The notes under the pieces are model-generated. The model was given only the letters and a program-made list of their open reading frames with translations, was not told the DNA's origin and made no database searches. Below, one piece after another: positions 1 to 5,503 of a stretch of DNA of 5,503 bases (position 1 is its first letter; every line of letters starts with the position of its first letter). Made by a program: the position numbers and the translations under genes. The stretch is from Comamonadaceae bacterium. GTDB taxonomy: Bacteria > Pseudomonadota > Gammaproteobacteria > Burkholderiales > Burkholderiaceae_C. The stretch covers positions 1-5,503 of the forward strand of contig CANGZG010000152.1 of NCBI GenBank assembly GCA_947458415.1, in the 5' to 3' direction.

Positions 1-46
1 CCAACATGGCATCTCGCACTGCGCCACCAACGAGGTAGGTTTTCAA
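1..46 (-). CDS. cca: CCA-adding enzyme (tRNA nucleotidyltransferase), N-terminal fragment
   Basis: Only the first 15 codons and one base of the next lie in the window. Read on the minus strand from a TTG at 46-44 they give M-K-T-Y-L-V-G-G-A-V-R-D-A-M-L, then a codon starting with G. This is the opening of the CCA tRNA nucleotidyltransferase family, whose N-terminal strand and GGxVRD loop bind the nucleotide in the polymerase-beta-like fold. The enzyme adds or repairs the 3' CCA end of tRNAs in the cytoplasm. The TTG start is forced: two codons upstream in the same frame is the TAG stop (52-50) of the epimerase gene, and no ATG or GTG precedes the motif. An AGGTG lies 6 bases upstream of the start. 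The 3-base spacing implies one operon with translational coupling. The motif is short but highly characteristic. Whether the enzyme carries the HD phosphohydrolase domain cannot be seen. Confidence 0.88.
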   Translation of the reverse strand, partial: MKTYLVGGAVRDAML

Positions 47-49
47 GGG

Positions 50-952
50 CTACACCTGAGGCTGGAGCGCGAACACGCTGTCGAGCCTGGCCGCGACTGG
101 GACGCCCAACGCCGACAAGCCAGGTGCATGGCCATTGGCGATGTTGTCAACTTGCATGGAAGCCAAGTTATCGCGACTCATCAAGGGTGGCCCGGGCAAC
201 ATTTCCATGGCCAATGCTTGCAAGTAAGCCATGGCCTCGGGCAGACCCACCACCAGCCTGGGGTGACCCGCCCAACGCCCAGCGTGTTGCACCAATGCCT
301 TCAATGTGAAAGTTTGCGGGCCCGCCAATTCATATACCTGACCCATGGTGTCGCGGTGCATCAGGGCATGCACCACGGCCTTGGCCACATCTTGCACCCA
401 AACCGGTTGAAAACGGGTGTCCGCACCTGCCAATGGCACGAACGGTGCCACCGATTGCAAGCGGGCAAACAAGTTGATGAACGCATCGTCTTCACCAAAG
501 ATGACGCTGGGCCTGAGCACACTCAATTGCAAACCATGCACCACTTCAGATTGCAATGCCGCTTCGCCTTGCGCCTTGCTGCGTTGGTAGAGCGATGGGC
601 CGTGCAAATCAGCTCCCAAGGCGCTGACATGCACCATGCGCAAAACGCCGGTTTTCACGCAAGCATGCGCCAACTGCCGAGGCAACTGCACATGCACTTT
701 GTCAAACGAGGCGCGGTCACCGTGCAAGATCGCCACCAAATTGACCACCGCGTCATGCCCGGGAAGCAACGCTTGCAAAGCGGCCACGTCGTGCACATTC
801 GCTTGCACCACCGTCACCAAGGGCAGCATTTGTACCGAGCGTGCTGGCAAGCGTCGCGTGACCACGGTCACATGCACACCGGCGCGGTTGAGCGCTTCGC
901 ACACATGCCGTCCCACAAACCCACTGCCGCCTAACAATAAAACCTGTTTCAT
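50..952 (-). CDS. Complex I NDUFA9-like NAD-dependent epimerase/dehydratase (atypical SDR)
   Basis: A 300-residue Rossmann-fold protein. Visible features are the N-terminal dinucleotide-binding loop GGSGFVG (residues 8-14) after a short hydrophobic strand, a conserved NLVAIL stretch (71-76) after the fourth strand, Ser110, and a YxxxK pair at Tyr122/Lys126 as in short-chain dehydrogenases. It resembles the atypical SDR group related to the NDUFA9 subunit of mitochondrial complex I. In bacteria the substrate is generally unassigned, with a quinone or respiratory-complex role proposed. The open frame extends back to 1045, but I chose the ATG at 952 because the Rossmann strand normally begins within a few residues of the start and the longer version would run into tal. 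No clear Shine-Dalgarno is seen. The stop is 3 bases before cca, a neighbour I recall in Burkholderiales. There is no signal peptide, so it is probably cytoplasmic or peripheral to the membrane. Confidence 0.85.
   Translation of the reverse strand: MKQVLLLGGSGFVGRHVCEALNRAGVHVTVVTRRLPARSVQMLPLVTVVQANVHDVAALQALLPGHDAVVNLVAILHGDRASFDKVHVQLPRQLAHACVKTGVLRMVHVSALGADLHGPSLYQRSKAQGEAALQSEVVHGLQLSVLRPSVIFGEDDAFINLFARLQSVAPFVPLAGADTRFQPVWVQDVAKAVVHALMHRDTMGQVYELAGPQTFTLKALVQHAGRWAGHPRLVVGLPEAMAYLQALAMEMLPGPPLMSRDNLASMQVDNIANGHAPGLSALGVPVAARLDSVFALQPQV
53..57 (-). promoter_or_regulatory. Shine-Dalgarno site for the TTG-started cca gene
   Basis: On the minus strand AGGTG lies 6 bases before the TTG at 46-44 and sits inside the last codons of the epimerase gene, just ahead of its TAG stop. 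Position and sequence fit a ribosome binding site. It supports the unusual TTG as the true start and suggests that ribosomes ending the epimerase re-initiate on cca. Confidence 0.6.
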
Positions 953-1026
953 AGGCACGAATGTAGCCTGATTGGCAAATGGCCTGCTCAGACGCGCGTG
1001 AAAAAACCATTCGCGATAATCTGCGG
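953..1026. promoter_or_regulatory. Divergent promoter spacer between the epimerase-cca operon and tal
   Basis: These 74 bases must hold the promoters of both divergently transcribed units. An 8-bp palindrome ACGCGCGT is at 992-999. Toward tal, GATAAT (1015-1020) is a 5/6 match to a -10 box, but no good -35 lies 16-18 bases upstream. TTGGCA at 972-977 is too far away. Toward the epimerase only weak -10-like hexamers are visible. No protein binding site is recognised. Confidence 0.45.
1015..1020 (+). promoter_or_regulatory. Candidate -10 box for tal
   Basis: GATAAT matches the sigma70 -10 consensus at five of six positions and ends 6 bases before the tal ATG. Used as a promoter it would place the transcription start at or next to the A of the ATG, giving a leaderless or nearly leaderless mRNA. 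No convincing -35 accompanies it, so the call is tentative. Confidence 0.3.
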
Positions 1027-1977
1027 ATGAACCAATTAGATGCACTCAAGCTTTATTCCACCGTGGTGGCCGACACCGGCGATTTTCAGCAGATCAGCGG
1101 CTTTCAACCGCAAGACGCTACCACCAACCCTTCCTTGATCCTCAAAGCGGTGCAAATGCCCGCCTACCAGCAACTCTTGCAAGACACGGTGAACCGCCAC
1201 CACGGGGAAGCGATGGACGAATGGATGGACCGCTTGCTGGTTCAATTTGGTTGCCGGATTTTGGCGCTGATACCCGGGCGTGTGTCGACCGAGGTGGACG
1301 CCCGTTGGAGTTTCGACACGCAGGCCACGGTGGCGCGGGCGCAGCGCATCATCCAGTTGTATCAAAGTGAGGGCATCGACCCGTCGCGTGTGTTGATCAA
1401 GATCGCGGCCACCTGGGAAGGCATCGAGGCCGCCGCTCAACTTGAACGCCAAGGCATTCACACCAACTTGACGCTGTTGTTTTCATTCGCGCAGGCATTG
1501 GCTTGTGGCGACGCCGGTGTGACATTGATCTCGCCGTTTGTGGGCCGTATTTACGATTGGCACAAAAAAGCGGCAGGTGTGCAATGGGACGAGGCCGCAC
1601 ACGCGGGCGCCAACGACCCCGGTGTGCAAAGCGTGCGCCGCATCTATCACCATTACAAACAACATGGCATTGCCACCGAGGTGATGGGTGCGAGTTTTCG
1701 CAACACGGGGCAAATCATCGCCTTGGCGGGCTGTGATTTGTTGACCATCAGCCCGGAATTGCTCGCGCAATTGCAAAGCAGTCAAGCACCGCTGCAACCT
1801 GCGCTGAGCGTCGCTCAAGCGATGGAGATGGACTTGCCTGCGTTGCATTTGAACGAAGCACAATTTCGTTTTGCGATGAATGAAGATGCCATGGCCAGCG
1901 ACAAATTGGCAGAGGGCATTCGGGCGTTTTGTGCAGATGCCCGACAACTTGATGCGCTGCTGGGTACGCAGCACTGA
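1027..1977 (+). CDS. tal: Transaldolase (TalB type)
   Basis: A 316-residue enzyme, almost the same length as E. coli TalB (317). It transfers a dihydroxyacetone unit between sedoheptulose-7-phosphate and glyceraldehyde-3-phosphate in the non-oxidative pentose phosphate pathway, in the cytosol. Every key residue aligns with TalB at a constant offset: Asp16 (in ADTGDF), Asn34 (in DATTNPSL), Glu89 (in STEVDAR), the Schiff-base Lys125 (in VLIKIAATW), Thr149 (in TNLTLLFSFAQA), and Ser169 and Arg174 (in SPFVGR). The C-terminal SDKLAEGIRAF is also family-typical. I chose the ATG at 1027 because the protein then begins like TalB. An upstream in-frame ATG at 979 would add 16 residues not expected in the family. 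No Shine-Dalgarno precedes 1027, and a -10-like GATAAT ends 6 bases before it. It is divergent from the epimerase and convergent with the chaN-like gene, and is probably transcribed alone. Confidence 0.97.
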   Translation: MNQLDALKLYSTVVADTGDFQQISGFQPQDATTNPSLILKAVQMPAYQQLLQDTVNRHHGEAMDEWMDRLLVQFGCRILALIPGRVSTEVDARWSFDTQATVARAQRIIQLYQSEGIDPSRVLIKIAATWEGIEAAAQLERQGIHTNLTLLFSFAQALACGDAGVTLISPFVGRIYDWHKKAAGVQWDEAAHAGANDPGVQSVRRIYHHYKQHGIATEVMGASFRNTGQIIALAGCDLLTISPELLAQLQSSQAPLQPALSVAQAMEMDLPALHLNEAQFRFAMNEDAMASDKLAEGIRAFCADARQLDALLGTQH

Positions 1978-2028
1978 TCGGCACAGGCCCTTGGCCTGCT
2001 GGCCTGTGAACCGATCACATCATTTTTT
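1976..2028 (+). terminator. Probable intrinsic terminator of tal
   Basis: GATCGG plus CACAGGCC (1976-1989) pair with GGCCTGTG (2001-2008) and CCGATC (2011-2016). This makes a 14-bp stem interrupted only by a 2-base AA bulge (2009-2010), with an 11-base loop. Six T residues follow at 2023-2028, six bases after the stem, which is further than ideal. The stem begins inside the tal stop codon. For the opposite (chaN) direction the hairpin could act as a 3' end structure, but no T-run follows it on that strand. Confidence 0.6.
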
Positions 2029-2913
2029 CTGAAATTGCTGACAAGGGTCGTCGCGGGTGCGTGCCGGTGTGACCCATATGAAATCGGCCTTGCCTTGCCA
2101 ACCCTCCAGCCAAGTGGCTTGTTCGTCAAGGTTTTGGAAGGTTGAATGCTCCAAGAACAACACGCTGACGGACCGAAGTTCAGGGCGATTGGCTTGGATG
2201 ATTTGCGGCACGCCCAAGTGTTTCCAAGCGTGACCGTTGCCGGCCAATAAAACCGAAGGCGCATGCTGTATCAACACCGACGCCATGCTGGCGTCGCGCG
2301 CGCGTTGCACAGCGATCATTGCGTCAAACATGTGGGCCGGTAGCGCTGAGCAATGGCCAACGTCAATCTCTTGGCGCAATTGTTTCAAGCGGGTTTCATC
2401 CAGTGTTGAACGTTGCAACAAAGCCTGCAAACCAGCCGAGACACTTTGCCCTTGGCTTTTGAATACCTCGCGTGTTTGACCAGCAGGCAAGTTGCCGCCG
2501 TACAAAGGCAAGCCCGATTGCCGAATTGCTTCAAACAACGCTTGGTGCATCGGCCACTGCCAACCGTCGGCATCAAACCCGGCCTGTGTCAGCGCATCAA
2601 GCAAAGCAAGACGCGGGTCTGCCAACTGGCCCGCGTCCAAGTGCTCGGCCACCACGGTCAGTTGGGTTGGACGCCAAGCCGTCAACAGTTCGGCGCGCAG
2701 CGCGTGATGGCGCGGGTTGTCGTGGATTTCGCCCAGCACCGACACATCGGCGAGGTTGAGCGCATCCAACAAGTCGGACGGTTTGACCTGCGCGCCGAGG
2801 TTCACATCAAACAATTGTTCATCGTTGGGCAAGGCTGTGAAAGCCAAAGCCGCAGGAACAGCGGCGACGCACAACAGCCCTGTGAACAGCCGCTTCAGGT
2901 GCAGAAAAGGCAT
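2020..2913 (-). CDS. ChaN-family protein (DUF399, haem/iron-associated), exported
   Basis: A 297-residue protein of the ChaN/DUF399 family, related to TraB/Tiki-type folds. Campylobacter ChaN is a haem-binding, iron-regulated lipoprotein. Residue numbers count from the ATG at 2913. Residues 1-24 form a Sec signal: basic HLKR, a hydrophobic core, and an A-L-A cleavage site before Phe25. Family landmarks follow: VLGEIHDNPRHH (59-70, with His64, His69 and His70), VVAEHLD (87-93), LPLYGGNLP (165-173), AMIAVQRARDASMA (198-211) and LLAGNGH (222-228). Asp, Glu and His in these motifs are the likely ligands or active residues. No lipobox is seen: the only early Cys (Cys15) lies mid-core after Leu-Leu, so a soluble periplasmic protein is more likely than a lipoprotein. 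The open frame reaches back to 3003. I chose 2913 because it puts the signal peptide at the N-terminus, although no start has a clear Shine-Dalgarno. It ends convergent to tal. Confidence 0.83.
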   Translation of the reverse strand: MPFLHLKRLFTGLLCVAAVPAALAFTALPNDEQLFDVNLGAQVKPSDLLDALNLADVSVLGEIHDNPRHHALRAELLTAWRPTQLTVVAEHLDAGQLADPRLALLDALTQAGFDADGWQWPMHQALFEAIRQSGLPLYGGNLPAGQTREVFKSQGQSVSAGLQALLQRSTLDETRLKQLRQEIDVGHCSALPAHMFDAMIAVQRARDASMASVLIQHAPSVLLAGNGHAWKHLGVPQIIQANRPELRSVSVLFLEHSTFQNLDEQATWLEGWQGKADFIWVTPARTRDDPCQQFQKK

Positions 2914-3031
2914 GGAATAGGTGAATGGTTGGAGATACCTGACCTTACCGCCTTTCTCCATTGGCCCATCGTCAACAGAACGATTTCCCTGATGCGGCAT
3001 CATCGGAAAAATGGCATAGTGTAAGCAGGCC

Positions 3032-3047
3032 TAAAGAAATAAAGAAA
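3032..3047 (+). repeat. Tandem duplication of TAAAGAAA
   Basis: Two exact, adjacent copies of TAAAGAAA occupy 3032-3039 and 3040-3047 at the left edge of the AT-rich spacer. They could be a protein-binding repeat or simple low-complexity drift. Only two copies are present. Confidence 0.6.
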
Positions 3048-3069
3048 TTAAATATTCGAAATAAAAGGG

Positions 3070-3075
3070 TATAAA
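3070..3075 (+). promoter_or_regulatory. Candidate -10 box for the LysR-type gene
   Basis: TATAAA is a 5/6 match to the sigma70 -10 box, 42 bases before the LysR ATG. The -35 position at the right spacing (about 3047-3053) is only a poor match, which would fit a weak or activator/repressor-controlled promoter. In so AT-rich a stretch a chance match is quite possible. Confidence 0.3.
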
Positions 3076-3117
3076 AAATCAATATCAAATCCACACAGAA
3101 ACCTATTAAATACCGGT

Positions 3118-4116
3118 ATGACGCTTGCCAAATCTGCCAACATCAAACAGTTGATCACTTTTCAAAAAGTGGCTCGGCTGGGCAATGTCAGCTTGGCAGC
3201 AGAGGAATTGTTTCTCAGCCAATCGGCCACGTCCATCCAATTGTCCAACCTTGAAGAGGCCGTCGGTGCCAAACTGCTCAGCCGCACGGGCAGAGGCATT
3301 CGACTCACCGAAGCAGGTGAAGTGCTCTACACGTTGAGCGAACGCATGCTCAATGTTTGGCAAGAGGTGAGCGATGAAATGGAGTCGTATTTGGGTGACT
3401 TCACCGGTACGCTGCGCATGGGCGTGGTGACCACTGCCGAATATTGGTTACCGCATGTGTTGGTGAATTTTTCCAATGCCAATCCCAAAGTGAAATTGAA
3501 ATTGCAAGTGGCCAACCGTGACGAAGTGGTGCGTTACTTGATTGCCGATGAGATTGACCTTGCCGTGATGGGCCGGGCACCGCCGGACATCAAAGTCAAA
3601 TCGGTCAGTTTTGCCAACAACCCGACCGCGTTTTTGGCAGCGCCGTCGCATGTACTGATGCACACGCCTGGCTTGAATTTGGAGATGCTGGCGCATTCGC
3701 ACATGTTGGTGCGTGAAAAAGGCTCGGGCGCACGCGCCTCGTTGGAACGCATTTTCAAGGCGGCAGGTTTGAAGTTGTTGGCAGGTGCTGAATTGTCGAG
3801 CAACGAATCCATCAAGCAGTTGTGCATTGCGGGGTTGGGGCCGGCCTACTTGTCTTTGCAATCGTGTTTGTTGGAAATCCGCGCCGGCCTGTTGTCGGTG
3901 TTGCCCATGGCTAACAACCCGATGAACCGGCGGTGGAATGTGGTGCACTTAGAGCACAAACCTTTGTCTCATGTGGCGTCCGTGTTCATGGATCATTTGA
4001 TTCGCCATGGACAAACTGAAATTGAGCGGCAACTGGACTTGATGTCAAAAATTCCGGTGGAAAGCGTGGCGGCATGGCACAACCAACCCGAGGAACCTGA
4101 TGCGCCGTTGGCATGA
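3118..4116 (+). CDS. LysR-type transcriptional regulator with CbbR-like effector domain
   Basis: A 332-residue LysR-family regulator. Residues 9-68 form the winged helix-turn-helix (ITFQKVARLGNVSLAAEELF, then SQSATSIQLSNLEEAVGAKLL and a GRGIRLTEAG wing). A linker helix follows to about 92. The type-2 periplasmic-binding-protein effector domain begins at GTLRMGVVTTAEYWLP (97-112) and continues with the DEIDLAVMGRAP stretch (144-155). That pattern is closest to the CbbR group, which controls CO2-fixation genes, but no such genes are nearby and this group also contains regulators of other pathways, so the target is unknown. The C-terminal ~25 residues beyond the effector domain are polar and unrecognised. 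The ATG at 3118 is chosen because the HTH begins a few residues later. No Shine-Dalgarno precedes it. Being divergent from the ChaN-family gene, it may regulate that gene and itself, which is inference from layout only. Confidence 0.88.
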   Translation: MTLAKSANIKQLITFQKVARLGNVSLAAEELFLSQSATSIQLSNLEEAVGAKLLSRTGRGIRLTEAGEVLYTLSERMLNVWQEVSDEMESYLGDFTGTLRMGVVTTAEYWLPHVLVNFSNANPKVKLKLQVANRDEVVRYLIADEIDLAVMGRAPPDIKVKSVSFANNPTAFLAAPSHVLMHTPGLNLEMLAHSHMLVREKGSGARASLERIFKAAGLKLLAGAELSSNESIKQLCIAGLGPAYLSLQSCLLEIRAGLLSVLPMANNPMNRRWNVVHLEHKPLSHVASVFMDHLIRHGQTEIERQLDLMSKIPVESVAAWHNQPEEPDAPLA

Positions 4117-4150
4117 AAAAAACCCCGCAGAACTTGCATTCTGCGGGGTT
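4116..4150 (-). terminator. Strong intrinsic terminator of groEL
   Basis: A perfect 12-bp stem: AACCCCGCAGAA (4121-4132) pairs with TTCTGCGGGGTT (4139-4150) around a 6-base loop CTTGCA. Read on the minus strand it is GC-rich and runs directly into seven T residues (complement of 4116-4122), a textbook intrinsic terminator located 52 bases after the groEL stop. On the plus strand only a GTT-rich stretch follows, so it would end LysR transcription less well. The T-run overlaps the last base of the LysR stop codon. Confidence 0.9.
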
Positions 4151-4202
4151 GTGGTTGTCGGGGCAACGCTGCCCTTGCGGGCTGCGCTCGACCAACAGGG
4201 GA

Positions 4203-5503
<1,301 letters not shown>

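Larger units (their letters stand above)
2914..3117. promoter_or_regulatory. Divergent, AT-rich control region between the ChaN-family and LysR genes
   Basis: A spacer of about 200 bases between divergent genes, the usual place for a LysR-type regulator to bind. The core 3031-3110 is roughly 79% A+T by my hand count, far above the flanking genes, and the A residues are heavily skewed to the plus strand. It holds a tandem 8-mer (3032-3047), a TTCGAA palindrome (3055-3060), and two A-tracts (3063-3066 and 3073-3078) about one helical turn apart that could bend DNA. Part of the left side (2914-3003) is open reading frame continuous with the ChaN-family gene, so that gene could start further upstream. 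No operator can be assigned with certainty. Confidence 0.45.

Noticed and set aside
128..934. A long plus-strand open frame (268 codons) antisense to the epimerase
   Set aside because: Its translation is His/Gln-rich with no recognisable motif, and it mirrors the well-supported Rossmann-fold gene on the other strand.
979..1026. A 16-residue N-terminal extension of transaldolase from an upstream ATG
   Set aside because: The family starts at the equivalent of 1027, the upstream ATG also lacks a Shine-Dalgarno, and the extension would cover the divergent promoter spacer.
1483..1974. A 163-codon minus-strand frame inside tal
   Set aside because: It is antisense to the catalytic part of a complete transaldolase, with no motifs or start signals of its own.
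2970..2975. A minus-strand TTGACG resembling a -35 box for the ChaN-family gene
   Set aside because: No acceptable -10 hexamer lies 16-19 bases downstream.
2413..3024. A 203-codon plus-strand open frame antisense to the ChaN-family gene
   Set aside because: No family motifs, and a composition typical of an antisense shadow. The minus-strand frame carries the conserved GEIHDN and GNGH motifs.
3448..3948. A 166-codon minus-strand frame inside the LysR gene
   Set aside because: His/Gln-rich antisense shadow of the effector domain. No independent support.
4161..4182. Small overlapping hairpins (GGGCA/TGCCC and GCCC/GGGC) between groEL and its terminator
   Set aside because: Stems are only 4-5 bp and GC-rich sequence of this kind folds by chance. 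No T-run or known element accompanies them.

Overview
The window looks like ordinary chromosomal DNA of a betaproteobacterium, probably Burkholderiales and perhaps Comamonadaceae (Limnohabitans/Rhodoferax-like). The evidence is the GroEL sequence, whose wording is very close to Burkholderiales GroEL, and the pairing of an NDUFA9-like epimerase directly upstream of the CCA-adding enzyme, an order I recall from that group. The genus is a guess. There are no mobile elements, CRISPR arrays, or rRNA or tRNA genes, and I see no undescribed multi-gene system.

Layout, left to right. (1) Bases 1-46, minus strand, hold the first 15 codons of cca, the tRNA CCA-adding enzyme. It starts at a TTG just 3 bases after the stop of the gene before it. 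(2) 50-952, minus: an NAD(P)-binding epimerase of the complex I NDUFA9-like family, forming a tight operon with cca. (3) 953-1026: a 74-base divergent spacer. (4) 1027-1977, plus: tal, a complete transaldolase with all catalytic residues. (5) 1976-2028: a hairpin plus T-run between the convergent genes tal and chaN. (6) 2020-2913, minus: an exported ChaN-family protein (predicted haem/iron-associated). (7) 2914-3117: a divergent spacer with a strikingly AT-rich core that contains a tandem 8-mer. (8) 3118-4116, plus: a LysR-type regulator with a CbbR-like effector domain. (9) 4116-4150: a perfect 12-bp hairpin that terminates groEL and overlaps the LysR stop codon. (10) 4203-5503, minus: groL (GroEL), lacking its N-terminal ~119 residues because the window ends.

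Functionally the genes are mostly unlinked housekeeping functions: tRNA 3'-end maturation, a probable respiratory-complex or quinone-related reductase, the pentose phosphate pathway, a periplasmic haem/iron-type protein, a regulator and the main chaperonin. They sit in alternating orientation. The points worth attention are small in scale: very compact gene ends where terminators and stop codons share bases, a forced TTG start with in-frame adjacency, missing Shine-Dalgarno sequences before tal, the ChaN gene and the LysR gene, and the AT-rich control region in front of the LysR gene.
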